This document shows, piece after piece, positions 34,220-47,096 of a stretch of DNA of 64,000 nucleotides. Position numbers and translations under genes: made by a program. The stretch is from contig JAUIRK010000743.1 of the NCBI GenBank assembly GCA_030549495.1, forward strand, positions 62,001-126,000, written 5' to 3'. Numbering within the stretch: position 1 is the stretch's first letter; every line of letters begins with the position of its first letter. Origin of the DNA: Nectonema munidae (Eukaryota; Nematomorpha; Nectonematoida; Nectonematidae). The notes under the pieces were generated by a model, which worked only from the letters and a program-made list of their open reading frames with translations, was not told where the DNA came from and did not search any database.

Positions 34220-36840
34220 TTAATAGAAGAAAGCCCAGTAGTAGAGCTTTAAATCTTTTTTAATTTCAAAGTGTCAAAAGGATCTTTATAGGATCAATGT
34301 CTAGATTCTAGAAGAAAAAAACAATAGGTAAATGAAAAATTACTATCAGAGATCTGGCAAGACCACCGGGGAGACAACTTGCCAGACCTTGTTATATATT
34401 TTGATATAAAAATCAAAAATGCCAAAAAAAACCTTTCAAAAAATAATTCTACGCAAAAGTTCAAAACATTTAACTTTAAAATTGCAGTTTTATTTCATGA
34501 AAACAATATGATTGGTTGAAATGTTTATGTAATTGACGATTTTTTTGGAAATTTTTACTTATTTGTTTGAGGAAGAAATTTAATTTTACACCATTTTAAA
34601 ACCACTCTACTATCAGAACCTAGATTTATTTTTATAAAATAATTTTAGTTTTCATTTTTTTATAAATTAACTTTCATTTTTATATTGCTTATAACTTTTG
34701 AATTATTCGCAAAAAATTTTAAGTGCGAAACAAATAACTTTCAAGTTTGAAAAATTAGTTAATAAATTTTTGGTAAAATATAATGTTTAATTTACACTTT
34801 GATTCCTCCAAAAAAAACGATTTTGGATTGCGCTTATTGATGTGTTCACTGAAGAAAAAAATGAGAAGAGAAAAAGATGTGTTTTACTAAATTTTTCTCA
34901 ATAATTAACCTCATGAATGTATATTCTTTTTTCATTATAAACTACTTCCTTACAATACCTTAAATTAATTTGTAGATTTTTATATTGTTACATTTTGACA
35001 AATGTTCACCTTTAATTTGTAACAATTTCCAAGACAATTATAAAACCACTCTTCTATCAGAACCAAAATTTATTTTTAGATTTTTAGAAAATCTTTTTAG
35101 TTTTCGGTTTTTTATAAATTAACCTTCGTTTTTTACTTATAACTTTTGAATTAGTTCTCAAAAATTTAAGTGCGGGTTTGATTTACACTTTGATTCCTCG
35201 AAAAAAAATATGTTTTGGATAAATATTATTTTTATTATTGTTTATTGCATATAAATTTCTAAAGATAAGATAAATAGATCAAAATATGTGTTTTAATCAA
35301 TTTTTCTCAATAAGTAACCTCATGAATTTATATTGTTTTTTTCTTTATAAACTACTCCCTTACAATACCCTAAATTTATTTCTATATTTTTATAAAATAA
35401 TTTTAATTTTCGGTTCTCACACACTGGCGCAAACACACACATTGAAGAAATATTTTTCCTGTATGATGTTTTAGGAAACTCTTCTATATTGAAATATTCT
35501 CATAACCTGTACGGTTGAACACGGGTAAACAACTTGATTGTCATCTCCAACCTGTATACTACAACGGTTTCTATTCCTTAGTAAGATTTTTGGAGGGTAA
35601 TGACCCCAAATTGAGTTCATTGATACGTACTTGAACTCAAAATTTTACCCAAAATTTTTTTCTACGAGATATTAAAATAATTTTTTAAAATTTGTTCATT
35701 AGATTAAAGTACACTTTTAACTAAAATATTTTCTTAAAAAAAATTGAAACAATTTGATTCAATATTTTTTTAAAGGTTTTTGTCCAAAAAAAGTTGACAT
35801 AATGCGATCTTTTTAATTAAAATAAAATTTTTTTTTCTAATTTTTACATTTACTTATTTTAATATCGCTTGGATTTTATTTTAAAATTTTGAAAAATATT
35901 TATTTTTGACATCTTTTTTTTGATTTTAACAATTTTAAAAATTTTTGTTAAAATTTACAAATTTTAATTTTGAAAAAAAACTTTATGTGAGAAATTTTTT
36001 AAAAACATTTTAAACCATCGCTATCTTAAAGATCATCCTTTTACCCGCATTTTGCATGTCGTTTCGTTTTTGAAAAAATTTCTAAAAAATTTTTTTATAA
36101 GCCTTGGAACAATATGGACAAATTTACAATTTTCGACCATATTTTAGCGTTTAAAATGAATTATTACATTTTTTTTATGCATATTCATAAAATATACCTA
36201 ATATTTAAGCATAATAAGTTGAAAAAATTTGGAATTTTTTTTATATAAAATTTATCCAATTTTTAATTTTAATATCTCATTTTCCATAAACGACCAAACT
36301 TTTTTAAAAAAAAATATTCAACTAAAAACAAAAACTTAAATAAAATTTAGTGTATTAAACAAAAAAAACTATATTATATGCTTAAAATAAAAAAAGTCGA
36401 ATGTCAAGTGAAGAATGTCAAGGAAGTATTGCAAACAAAGTGTCCTTGTTTTCAAACGTCGCAACATTTATAGCCCCGTCAAGATGCTTTATTTGTGCAG
36501 CAATTGTTTATAACTTGATTATAAGTGTAACTTTTTTCACTTGTGTCGCCATGATTGATTTGATAATAAACTAATGACTATTGATTAAAATTCAAAATTT
36601 TCTTTTTGATTACATAAGAGACGTTATATAAAATAATATATTAATAAAAAGTTTTTTTTAACAAGGCGCTGGTTTTATTTATAGAAGTTTTTATATTCAA
36701 CAAAAAAAATTCAAGCTGTTTTGATTCTAAGTAGAAAAAATAAATAATTATAATAAAAATTTTTATTTATGCATTTTAAATAAAATTACAAGATTTTACA
36801 AACTCATTTTCTTTTTAAAAATTTTTTTAAAAAAATTATA
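34220..36840. other. Long AT-rich intergenic region with local repeats
   Basis: Contains a ~430-bp degenerate tandem repeat (34610-35055 and 35055-35430, sharing TATCAGAACC..ATTTATTTTT and TTATAACTTTTGAATTA). It also holds a short hairpin TCTGGCAAG/CTTGCCAGA (34353-34386) beside the OGG1 5' side. No protein-coding signal was seen. Confidence 0.5.
35593..36062 (-). repeat. Dispersed ~460-bp repeat, copy 2
   Basis: Inverted relative to 24165-24625. Read on the minus strand it shows GGTAAAAGGATGATCTTTAA and ATGGTTTAAAATG. The other end carries ATGACCCCAAATT. It has no coding content. Confidence 0.55.
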
Positions 36841-36850
36841 TAAATAAAAA

Positions 36851-38209
36851 ATGCATTTATTTTATGTCGACAGCAGGGAGCACATCTTCAAAATTATTGA
36901 GGGGGGAGCGAATTTTCATCAGAAATCAAACAGAATTTCTAAAATTCTTACTGAAACTCAGAAGAACTACAGCCAAATTCAGAAAGAATCCCTGGCTATC
37001 GTCTTCGGATTGAAGTTCTACCAGTACATCTACGGACGGAAGTTCACCTTGGTCACGGACCATGGACCTCTCATTGCGATGTTTGGAACAGGAAAAGCTA
37101 CCCCACCCTCGCTCCAAATCGTCTTGCTCGGTGGGCCATGATGTTGAATAAGTTTGACTACGATATTGAATACCGGCGAACCACGGATCACTCCAATTCT
37201 GATACTCTGAGTCGCCTGCCTGCGTTCAACGAACCAATTTTGATGGTGAGGAAAGTAGGTGTACACGCAAAGGATGGCCTCCAAGGGAAAGTGAGGAAGG
37301 TAGTGAAATGCAGCGCTTTGGACTTGCCGATTTTCTAGCCGTAATTAACGGATGCCTTGTCATGGGATCCAGAGTCGTCGTCCCAGCCCTCCTCCGCAGA
37401 AACGTCGTGGATCAGCTTCATATTGGGCATTTCGGGATGGAACGCATGAAGCAGCTAGCACGAACTTCCGTTAACTGGCCGAACATTGCAGATGACATTG
37501 AAGCCAGCTGCAGAAGTTGGGTTCCTTGTGGAGAGCACCAGAGGAAGCCGTCTAGGCCAACGGTTCACCCTTGGATGCTACCTGAAAAGCCATGGAGTCG
37601 ACTACACTTGGATCATGCTATTAACTTTTTAGGATCCAACTGGTTTGTCCTAGTCGATGCATACTCCAAATACCCGTGCGCACCCAACGCTACTCAACTC
37701 CCGCCAGATCCGCACAAAGATCGATGTGCTGCCGTCATCTCCAGCTCATGCTGTTCAAGGAAAGCAAGCCAAGGAAGCTTCAAGGTAACAAGGACAAAAA
37801 AGCTTATCGAAGCTGGCTCATCGCTACAATATTGGGGACGCTGTATACGCGCTCTACTTCAGTCCACGCCACGAAAAAGATGCCCGCTGGGTTCCTGCCG
37901 TTGTCACCATGCACAAAGGTACGCGAACATATAATGTCCGAGTCAAGCCCTGTGAACCAACCTAGAGACGTCACGAGGAGCAGCTACAACAACGTTTATG
38001 TTCCTACGCCAAACCGGGATTGGACGTCCCTTCCACCGGAGACGCACCTACTCATGAAATGCCAGGCTAACCTGATCCGAAGCCACATGATCAGTTACCG
38101 TCTGAAGCCGACGCTGCACAAGAGCCTAAAAGAATACGTCGATCTTCGTGGAAGAACAAAGGAATACCCCCTCGCCGTTATTCGCCTTCCGGGTGAACCA
38201 GAAGCTTAG
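36851..38209 (+). mobile_element. Fossil of a Ty3/gypsy-like LTR retroelement (pol part)
   Basis: Only the pol region from RNase H through integrase (zinc-binding and core parts and C-terminal tail) is recognisable. I see no flanking long terminal repeats, gag or protease. It is broken, with several breaks. GC content is clearly higher than in the surrounding AT-rich DNA, which suggests it has not yet drifted to local composition or came from a different sequence background. Family is judged from the order RNase H then integrase and the general zinc-binding pattern. Confidence 0.75.
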
Positions 38210-38599
38210 TGGAGAGGTGTTATAAAAGTAGCTTATACAAATCAGGCATTTGCACAATCTTCCCTCAGCAGCAGTGCAAAATTGTTTACCTCAACCAAAG
38301 TGCATGCTAATTAAAGAAGAATTTGAATGAAGCCCTATCAAATCAATGGAAATAGTTTCTTCCAACAAATTATACCTTCTTTTATTTTACGCTTTCTCTG
38401 GTTAAAACACAACACACTGGTCATAACACAAAGAATCGAAAAATATTCTTTAAAAAATCAAAAAATATTTTTTTTTAAATATATATCGTTGGCTCCCGTT
38501 ACTTTTATACAAAGATAAGTCTAACATCGTCTTTCCGAATAAGGTAAATGTAATTTTTTAGTGATTCAATGATTTTTCCAAAAAAGTAGTCATATAAAA
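38210..38599. other. Spacer
   Basis: No gene recognised. A short AT-rich tract follows the LTR-element fossil. Confidence 0.4.
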
Positions 38600-39240
38600 A
38601 TTTTACAGTTGTAAGATCGTCAATCTTTAAGGATACCACTTAGTATAGGTATTGGAATGGGTATGTCGCAAACATTGACGCCATTTTTAGAGGATTTAAC
38701 TGACGCTTTTTGTTGTGTAATTTTAAATTGAAAATAGATAGTACATCTGATTTACTTTTGGTTTCCAGATGTTTTTTGATCGAAGGAGTATTGGCACTTT
38801 TTGTGTTGAGTCTGCATGTTGGGGCTTGCAGTGTTTGTTGTTGGGAGGAAAGATTGGTAAGAATTTAGTACGAACACTAGCATATGATTGTTGTTGTCTA
38901 GCCACAGTGGTTTAGACAGTATGTTAGATTTTGGTAAAGGTAATGTAAATTGAAACGGTTATTGTGTTATAAATGTTTAATTGTTTGTTATAAATATTAT
39001 ATAGTATTAAAGATAGATAATTAAATTTGTCCTGAAATTCTTCTAGAAACAATTGGAAGCTATTAAAAACTTTATGGATTAGTTCTAGCTTGTAAGTCGC
39101 TAATTGTAAATATTAAAAGGAATAGAAGTACAAATATAAAAAAAATGAATAGAAACACGGAAAGGAAAAGGGGAAAAAATAGGGAGGTCAGCAGTGGAGG
39201 ATGTAGACGTTAAAAAATTTTAATTTCCAAGATAAATGTT
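38600..39240 (-). mobile_element. 5' fragment of the same Jockey-type LINE as 40388-45215
   Basis: Minus strand: the short frame 38905-38723 (QQQSYASVRTKFLPIFPPNN) parallels QESYASASNKFLPISSSQQQ of the other copy's ORF1. The upstream block TCCTGAAATTCTTCTAGAAA at about 39030-39050 is shared with 45170-45190. Only the 5' UTR and the start of ORF1 are present. Confidence 0.7.
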
Positions 39241-39350
39241 TGAGTGGATAAATTAAGTTTAGGATGAAAGATTAGTTGTGCAAGATCTAGAATTGCAGAA
39301 AGCCTTCTAAGCCAAGGTAACATTCTAGATTGGGAACAATTGAAATAGAC

Positions 39351-39600
39351 CAGGGATCGGCAAACTTTTTTACCCTTCAAAACTTTCATGTAACATTTGC
39401 TTCACATCGATCCCCACCACACATAGAAATGTTTCATAAAAACATTAAGCCAAAAAGGTTTCATGTATCTTATACTAGATATGTTTTTAAAGGAGGAGAT
39501 TTGTTACCACTATAAAGTAAAAAAGCATAGCACAATTTGGTAAGTTTCCCTATCTTATCGACCCCCAAAAATCTGTTATCGACCACTTTGCCGACCCCTG
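39351..39600. mobile_element. hAT MITE (Charlie-like ends)
   Basis: 250 bp with ends CAGGGATCGGCAAACTTTTT and, inverted, CAGGGGTCGGCAAAGTGG. It is flanked by AAATAGAC (39343-39350) and AACTAGAC (39601-39608), a 7/8 match. No coding capacity. Confidence 0.82.
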
Positions 39601-39608
39601 AACTAGAC

Positions 39609-40387
39609 ATCAAATATTTATTAAAATAAATAAAATCCAGTCGTACTTAGGACTCTGAAATATTCTGGTTTTTCAGGATTGTCTGGTTTTACCAGATGCT
39701 TAACAATGATAGAGAAAAAACGCTTCGTTTATATTTTCAAAAAAGAAGCTTTGGAAAATCTAACCCAAAATGTGGTTTTTTATTATAAAATTTTTACTTC
39801 CATGCATTTTCATATTGGTTAATTGTGTAAGCAATATAAAACTTAGTTCATGTCTTTTAAAATACATATTTTTCGCAGTTAGCTTATTTAAAAACTGGTA
39901 CTCCTATATACTGTGCCTAGATAGAAAGGGCATTTGGATACAATGTGTATTTAATGTTTATTCCAACTTACCATCCTAAAGTATAAATGTAGAGACACTT
40001 TTTTTAATTGAATTTAATTATTTTATTTAATAAATAAGAAAACAATACTAATTTGGACTTCTTAATAAAGAAAATGTAGATCGAAAAAATTGGCTGTTGA
40101 TTTTTCTCTCGATCTGTTAATTAAATAAGAGTGACGATAAAAATTAATGTATATCTATTGCTATTGATTAAAGGAGCAGTATAATTTCCTAGAATAATCA
40201 CCATAAATTCAACGAGTTAAAATAAAACACACTTACTTATTAAAATAATGAATAAATATCTAATAGTTTATACATAAATATAAAAATATATTTTAAAAAT
40301 TTTAAATACCCTTTTAGATTGAAGCAAAAAGAGTAGAAAAAATATTGCAAAAAGCCTTTTTCGATAAATATTGAATTTATAGGTAGG
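39609..40387. other. AT-rich spacer
   Basis: No gene or repeat end recognised. Confidence 0.5.
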
Positions 40388-43300
40388 TATGGAGATTTCT
40401 AAGAACTTTCCAGCTGGAGCTGATATGCTTGCAAGTCTGTTGGAATTTAGTCTTCAAAGTGTAAGTTTAGACTTTGTGGGTCTTTCTGAAATAGAAAAGA
40501 AAATTTGGAAGATTTTCATGGCTGTGGACACTAGACTATTTTGTAGAATGTATGGGTTAGTGATGATAATGGCTTATTGTTATTGGATATTTGGGGGAGA
40601 ATTGAGTGTTTGGTTTGCAGAGAGTATTGGTTCGATTGTGGTTATGAGAAGAGAGAGATGTGTGATTAGAAGATCATGTAGAGAGGATGGAATATCTTTA
40701 AAAAAGTAGCGACTTTTTTCAAGGAGTTGGTGTCTGTAAGAATGAAAAATTGGACAATAAAAGGGAATATGTATAGGTGTTTCAATGTACGAACAGCTAA
40801 AACGACAAAAAGGGCTTGAGTGAAGTTTGAATTTGAAGAAGTATGCATTACAAGGGCAATGGCATGATAGCTAGCGGATGTTCCGAGAGAGTGAGTCAAA
40901 GTTTTTGTTTAAAATGAGTTGTGATAATGGCATAGATGTCGGAAGTGATGTGATGGTTGAGTCAATAGATTGTTGCCCCTGCAGTAGTGTAGAGTTAGTT
41001 ATTGTGTTTGTAAATGTGGAGATGGGTAGAGAAAATAGGGGTAGGATCTGGGCACCAGACGATTTTTAATTCAAAGTGATTAGATTGGTGAATAAGTTTG
41101 CTTGCTAAACTATAAGTTTAGTCTGAGATTTTGTTTTCAAGTTTTAGGTCATTTATTAAATTTTGCGAGTCTGTGAAAAAAGTGATATATTTGAAGGAGG
41201 TAGGAAAGGAAGTTAGGTTATTAAGGAGTATGTTGTAGGATAGTAATACTGCGTGAATTTCTGTTTCGTGTGCAGTGATTTCTGGATCTAGATTTGTGTG
41301 TTGGATAAGGAATTGGTTTTTTGTGTTTTGTAGGAAGAATGCGCATGCAGCTGAAGAGCGATGTTGTGATTTGGAACCATCAGTGAAAATTGAAAGCGAG
41401 CTGATAGTATTTGTTGTATGTTGGTGAGCTATAGAGTTTAGGACAAGATATCTATGGTGACAGATGTTAGTGGTGTAAGGAGGAGACGAAGAAGGGTGGA
41501 TGATCTCGATTGGGTGATTTAATGGTAGCACTTGATAAGATGTTTTGTTAGGAGCAAACTGAATTAATAAGGAATAGTGGTACTGCAGTGATTGGGATGA
41601 TTGGATTGTGTATAGGCTGGTGAAAGGATGTGGGGATGGTGTAGAGCAGAAAGTTATTAGGGAATTTTTAAGAAGTGTTTTCTTTAGATTGAGATGGAGG
41701 GGTAGCGTGTTAGTGAATAATTTAAGTTTTGTAGTTGGTGTAGTGTGATAGGCATTGGTGATAGAAAGGAGACACAGACGATGAATTTTATTAAGATGAG
41801 AAAAGGATGACTGATGTTTGAACTCTGAGCCCCATGAAAGAATTCCATATTTAGAGACAGGGAAAATGAGACTTTTATAAATGAACTTTGTGATTTTTGG
41901 AAAAAGTCCCCATTTGTAAGAAATTGCGTTTTTAGGAGTGAAAAAAGTTTTGACTAATTTTTGTTAGGTGCTTTTGAAATAAGTAGAGAATTTTAAGTTA
42001 GGTTGGAAAGTGAGCCCAAGATATTTTACTTGGTTCTGTGGATCTAATTTGTTTGTTGTGTTAAGTTGCAAGGGTAAAGCTTTAATTCTTTTGTGTGTGA
42101 AATGAATTAAGTAGAATTTAGTAGTGTTAAAGGAAATTTTGTGTTGTTGCGCTTTGAATTGGATTTATTTTAGTAGGGAAAGAGATTTTTAAGGTTTTCG
42201 TTTTGCTCAGAACTAGAAAAAGAGAAAAGAAGGTCGTCGGAGTATCCCTGAGAAAAGTTAGAGTTGTTGTTGGTAAAAGCAAAAAGGGGGTTGATGAGTA
42301 TTAACCAAAGTAGGTCAGATAAGCTGCCACCTTGAGCAGTAGAGAGAGAGAGAACTCGCGAATATATGAGTTGTTGTTTTGAATTAGAATTAGAATGCGA
42401 TGGCTAAGATAATTGTGTATGAACGTTATCATGTATGAGGGGTAGGTGTTATCTATGAGGTTGTAATTGATAGATGGGTTCCAGGCAGTGTTAAAAGCAT
42501 TCTCGATATCTAGGAATAAATTTGGGGCTATTTTATGATTTTTTAGTGCAGATTCAAGGTAAAGCGAAAGGCGAGAAAGTGCTAATTCTGAGTTTTTGTT
42601 GGGAAGATAGGCAAATTGGTTAGCGTGAATGAGTCGATTTTTTAAGCTATAATGTAGAAGTCGCTTCCTGAGAATTTTCTCTAAAATTTTGCCTATTGTC
42701 GGTAAAAGAGATATGGGGCGCCAATTTTTTATGTCATTGGGATCTCGATTGGGTTTAGGAATCAAGATTAATTTGCTAATTTTCCAAATATTGGGAAAGT
42801 AGCTTAATCTTTAGCAACTGTTGAATAATTGAAGTATGTGGGGATAGATAATATGGTATGCTTTGCGAACGTGTTTCATGGATATGTGGTCATAGCTGCA
42901 GGCTAGTTTGGGTTTAAAGGACTTTACGGCATTGCTGAGTTCTGTAATGGTGAATCGTGGAAAATCAAAGGTGTTGGTATTACGTAAATATGATTGAGTT
43001 TTCAGTCTTATGATGGAATTTTGAATGTTGTCGTTTACTAGTGAATCGTATGGAAAAAGTGAAGTAAGAAAGGAGGGGTTCAAGTGTGATGTTTCAGTGT
43101 TGTTTGCTGGAAGTATATGGGGAGGTAAGGGAGATAAGGATTTTTTATTGGTCATTTTATGAATAGTGCTCCATGGGTTGGACGGAGTTTGAGTGGCGAA
43201 TTTTTTCCAAGCTTGTTTTTAACTTTATTGATTTTTTTTGTATAAGTTTTTCAGTTGGAAGTGATGTTGAATGTTATCATGGGTGTTTATTTTTCTTATA

Positions 43301-44029
43301 AGTTTTGATTAACGTTTGAGTTGGTGTTTTAGGTTGTTCAGGTGGGAGTTCCAAAAATAGGCCTTTTTGAATTTTGAAAATGGGTTGTTTGGAGTAGAAG
43401 GGAGAATAGAAGTTGAAATTGTTTTGTTGAAGGATATGGCTAATTTCTCTACTTCTGATGTTGTATTGATTGTAGGATTTTTAGGAAAGCTGTCCAGAAA
43501 ATGTGTTTGCCAATGTGGTGCTTGTGTTGGATCTTTTTGTGTACATTAAGATTGACTTGGAAAGATATAAACAAGTGGTCTGAAGCTGAGGGTGTGTCAC
43601 AAACCTTCCATTTTTTTTTTTATGATTTTAATGGTTTCATTTGAGATAATGGTAATGTCATTGTGGGATTGATATATTTTGTCTAGGTGTTTTCGTTGAA
43701 AAATTGGAGATGTGTTAGAATAAGCTATAGTGTGAGTAAAGAGAACAGAAGATTAGTGGCGTACTAGTGGAGTGGATAAGAGTAAGGTGTAGTTAGAGTT
43801 AAAATATTGGTATAAAGGTGTATTGAGAATGGATGTTTTTATTTTGATGCAAGCGGAGTAATCGTCTAAAGGGGGTATGTGTATGCGTTTGTATTGGTCA
43901 AGCAAGTGAAGCAGCTTGTGTAGGGTTCGTTGATGGATATTACATCGTATTGTTTAGAAAGAATTATGTTAATAAGGTTATCCCATGCGTTTTTTGAGTG
44001 ATTTAAATTGATGTGCAGGAAATTTAACA
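40388..44029 (-). pseudogene. LINE ORF2 (EN-RT-RNase H), broken
   Basis: Begins MLNFLHINLNHSKNAWDNLI at 44029, followed by DVISINEPY, the APE-type endonuclease start. The reverse transcriptase occupies 43155-42200: FTITELSNAVKSFKPKLACS, NWRPISLLPTIGKILEKILR, LFLDIENAFNTAWNP and a YSDD in place of the usual YADD (about 42220-42232). RNase H is at 41531-41118 with LSIFTDGSKSQHRSSAACAF, ETEIHAVLLSYN and FFTDSQNLI. A C-terminal Cys/His-like tail continues to about 40390. Stops and shifts occur throughout. Confidence 0.78.
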
Positions 44030-44198
44030 TGTGTAATTATCTATAGTTTTAATGTGTTACGCACTGCATGTTTTAGATGTTGCGATATGTGATAGTTTGC
44101 AATTGATACATGTGGTCTTGGTCGAGTCGTTTGAGAGTGTACAAGATGTTAGTGAATGTCCTTGGTTGCCGCAGTGAGCACAGTTTGGGGATGAGGCA

Positions 44199-45061
44199 TT
44201 ACAATTTTTGTTTCAAGTAACCATATTTAAGGCAATTTTCACATTGTTTTGTTCTTGGTTTAAAAAGATTTAGGGTTAACAAATTATATCCTAGGAATAC
44301 TTTTGGCTGAATACGGAGATATTGAAATAGTTCAGGATTGTTTGGCTCAATTAGTACAGTGTTGGAGAAAGTTCCTGCCTTGCCTAGTTGGATAGGGTTT
44401 ACTAATTTTCCCATACTATTGAGATTTTCATTTTGTTCTTCTAATGTGGCTGTAAGATCATCAATATTAATGTCTTTATGTATACCTCTTAGTATAAATG
44501 GAGTGGGTATGTCACAAACGTTGACGCTGTTTTTTAAGAGAAAGGATTTAGCTGACGCTTTTTGTTGTGAATTGTTAAATTGAAAGTAGATAGTCCCTGT
44601 ATGTGAGGATCTGGTTTTAGTGATAGAGAGGAAGTTACTTTTTGTTTCAAGACCTTTAATAACTTGTTGGCGGTGAATAGCCTTTTCTTTCTGAGATTTG
44701 ATATTGTTGGGTGGTGATATTTTTAAAGTAAGATTAGGTTTTATATGTTTTTTGATCGAGGGGGTGTTGGTACTTTTCGTATTGGGTGTAGATGTTGGGG
44801 CTGGCATTGTTTGCTGTTGGGAGGACGATATTGGTAAGAATTTATTACTAGCACTAGCATAAGATTCTTGTAATATGGTTGGTTCTAATATAGGAATTTC
44901 AAAAGTAATGTAAACTATATTGTATTTGAGTTCATTGAACAAAATTTAGTCACTTGGAGAGAGAGAGAGGTTTTAGCAATAAAATCATTAAATAGATTAT
45001 TCAAAGTTTCGGTCATTTTGTTCGGTTGGTCGGATTCAGAGCGCGCCCTTTTGTTGGACAT
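44199..45061 (-). pseudogene. LINE ORF1 (gag-like, zinc knuckle), broken
   Basis: Starts MSNKRARSESDQPNK at 45061. After a stop near 44945 it runs 44942-44199 with FLSITKTRSSHTGTIYFQF, FILRGIHKDINIDDLTATLE and LRIQPKVFLGYNLLTLNLFK. It ends in the first zinc-knuckle cysteines, KQCENCLKYGY. This arrangement (RNA-binding fold then CCHC) is typical of Jockey and R1 ORF1 proteins, which bind the LINE RNA. The remaining cysteines lie past a frame change toward 44100. Confidence 0.75.
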
Positions 45062-45215
45062 GTTTGTTAATTTCCCCTAGAGGTAATGTAAATAGAAAGG
45101 TTATTATGTTTGTATACAAATTGTTATATTTGTTCTGAATATAGTATTAAAGATAAGTAATCAAAAATTCTCCTGAAATTCTTCTAGAAACAATTTTAAG
45201 CCATTTTAAGCTAGA

Positions 45216-45639
45216 CTGTGCACCGTTAGTATATAAAATGTGTTATCAATTCTATATGTACGTTTTATATAAATATTGGATGCCAGTTCTTCTGAGTGTT
45301 AATATGAGACAAAGAAGATTGTAATGCTCTTTTATGTAACATTGAAACGTATTAATTATTATTTCTATGTGTTACTATTCTTTGAAAATTTGCGTTCAAC
45401 ACGTGTTTGGCAGCTGGCTGAATACTTAATTCTCAAAAACTAAAGCAATTTTGGCTCGATTTTTTGGTCGATAACCTAATTGTACGAGTACCGAGACGTT
45501 CGAAAACCAAGGTTCCACTGTACCAAATATTAAAAGTTTGTTATTAAACCTGGATGTAAGGAAATCTTTTTGCACTATGTATCAATATGTTCATTTTGTT
45601 TCCTACATATTGTTGTGATTTAATTATCATGTATTAATT
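45216..45639. other. Spacer between LINEs
   Basis: No gene recognised. Confidence 0.4.
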
Positions 45640-46830
45640 ATTGTTTAATAAAGTCTTATTTTTCTTCTTCTTCTATTAAACCTGGATTTAAGGAAAACAA
45701 TACGACTTGATAGACTACAGTCCTTGATAATCAAGAAATTGGGTCCTCTAATCTTTGAAGCTGTTGCGATAATGTTTACAAAGTTAATGGATAAATACAA
45801 AGTACCGAGTGCGTAGAAACAGGCTGATATAACCCCGATACATAAGGGGGAAACCTTACATAGCAGTGAATTATCGCAAAGTATCACTTGAATACTGTTC
45901 AAGATAATTGAACAGATTATTAAGAAGCGCGTGCTTGAACACTTTGTGAATCATTCAATAATCGATGAAAGGCAACATGAATTTATGGCCGCAAAATTTT
46001 GTGTCAGTAAATTGCTTCAAGAGAAAAAAATTTTTTTCGATAGAATTAAAGATGGTCAGCCTGTTGATATGGTCTTTATTTGCTTCTCAAAGGTTTTTGA
46101 TTACGTGGATCACGGTCTCCTAATAGAAAATATAAATGCGATGGGAATTAGGGGTAAATTCCTAAAGTGGCTTGATCTTTATATAAGTGGGCGACAAGAA
46201 AGAGTAAGAGTTGGTCAACATTATTCGCGATTGGCGAAGGTTTCATAAGAGATGCCTTATGTTCCGTTCTATGACATTTACTTTTTTATTTTTTACATCA
46301 ATGACCTTTATGACGAAATACGAGCTCATTCATTATATGCTGATGATGCCAAAATATGGGGCGCTTAGAACTGCGACAGCATGATCTACAACTGTTATTT
46401 AATTCATACATTTTACCTCGATTTGAATATGGAATGCCATAAATAAGGTGTGATGTAAGCAAGCTTAAAAATATTCTAACACCCGGAACTAGAACCAAGG
46501 CATCTAAGATCTCCACTATGAAGGTCCACTAAGAAAGTTAAAAATGTTAACCATGAAGAAAAAACAGCAAAAGAACGAGCTCATTTTCACATATCAAATT
46601 TTGAATGGGCATTTTATTGATGAACTTAAACCAAAATTTGTCGTAGATGCTTCAGCCAAACCGATGTGATCACAGAAAAGAAGGCTTGTAAAAAATCTTA
46701 CGACCGAATCTTCTCAACTCGCATAATTAACTGATATAATTATTTGCCAAGCTTTTGATTGAAACTGATGCAGTACTGCTTTCAAGAATGGTTTTGATCT
46801 GATGCTAGTTGTCCAAACTTGATTGCAGAA
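45640..46830 (+). mobile_element. CR1-like LINE, 3' part, decayed
   Basis: Plus-strand pieces: IFEAVAIMFTKLMDKYKVPS and QADITPIHKGG (about 45750-45855). The 105-aa frame 45931-46248 has RQHEFMAAKFCVSKLLQEKK, DMVFICFSKVFDYVDHGLLI and YISGRQERVRVGQ. Then come YINDLYDEIRAHSLYADDAK with the YADD catalytic motif and a C-terminal KLKMLTMKKKQQKNEL-like region. Multiple stops, and no endonuclease is seen, so it is 5'-truncated. Confidence 0.75.
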
Positions 46831-47096
46831 GAAGAAGAAGAATTTATTTGCATATCACAAAAACAGAATGAGAATTCGTAAAATCAAAATACAAAGCATT
46901 AAGGTTAGGGTTTTAAGTATTGGTATGCAGAGAAGTATCACTCTTTCGAAGTTTATATTTTCTTACTCAGATTTTATTGAAAATAATTTTTTTCTTTTTA
47001 AAATATAATTTAACCTTATTTTAGTGCAAAATTTATATGTTTCGTATGTATTTTTAATGAATATTTTCTTTTAGTTTTTTAAACTAGACTTAAATC
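46831..47096. other. Spacer
   Basis: AT-rich, nothing recognised. Confidence 0.4.

Larger units (their letters stand above)
40388..45215 (-). mobile_element. Near full-length Jockey-type LINE
   Basis: A 4.8 kb minus-strand element. It has a 5' UTR (about 45215-45062), ORF1 with a zinc knuckle, and ORF2 with endonuclease, reverse transcriptase, RNase H and a C-terminal Cys/His block. Many frame breaks make it inactive, but the full domain order is kept, which is unusual for LINE copies. Confidence 0.82.

Noticed and set aside
40389-41069. Plus-strand frames at 40389-41069
   Set aside because: Shadows of the minus-strand LINE ORF2 C-terminal region.
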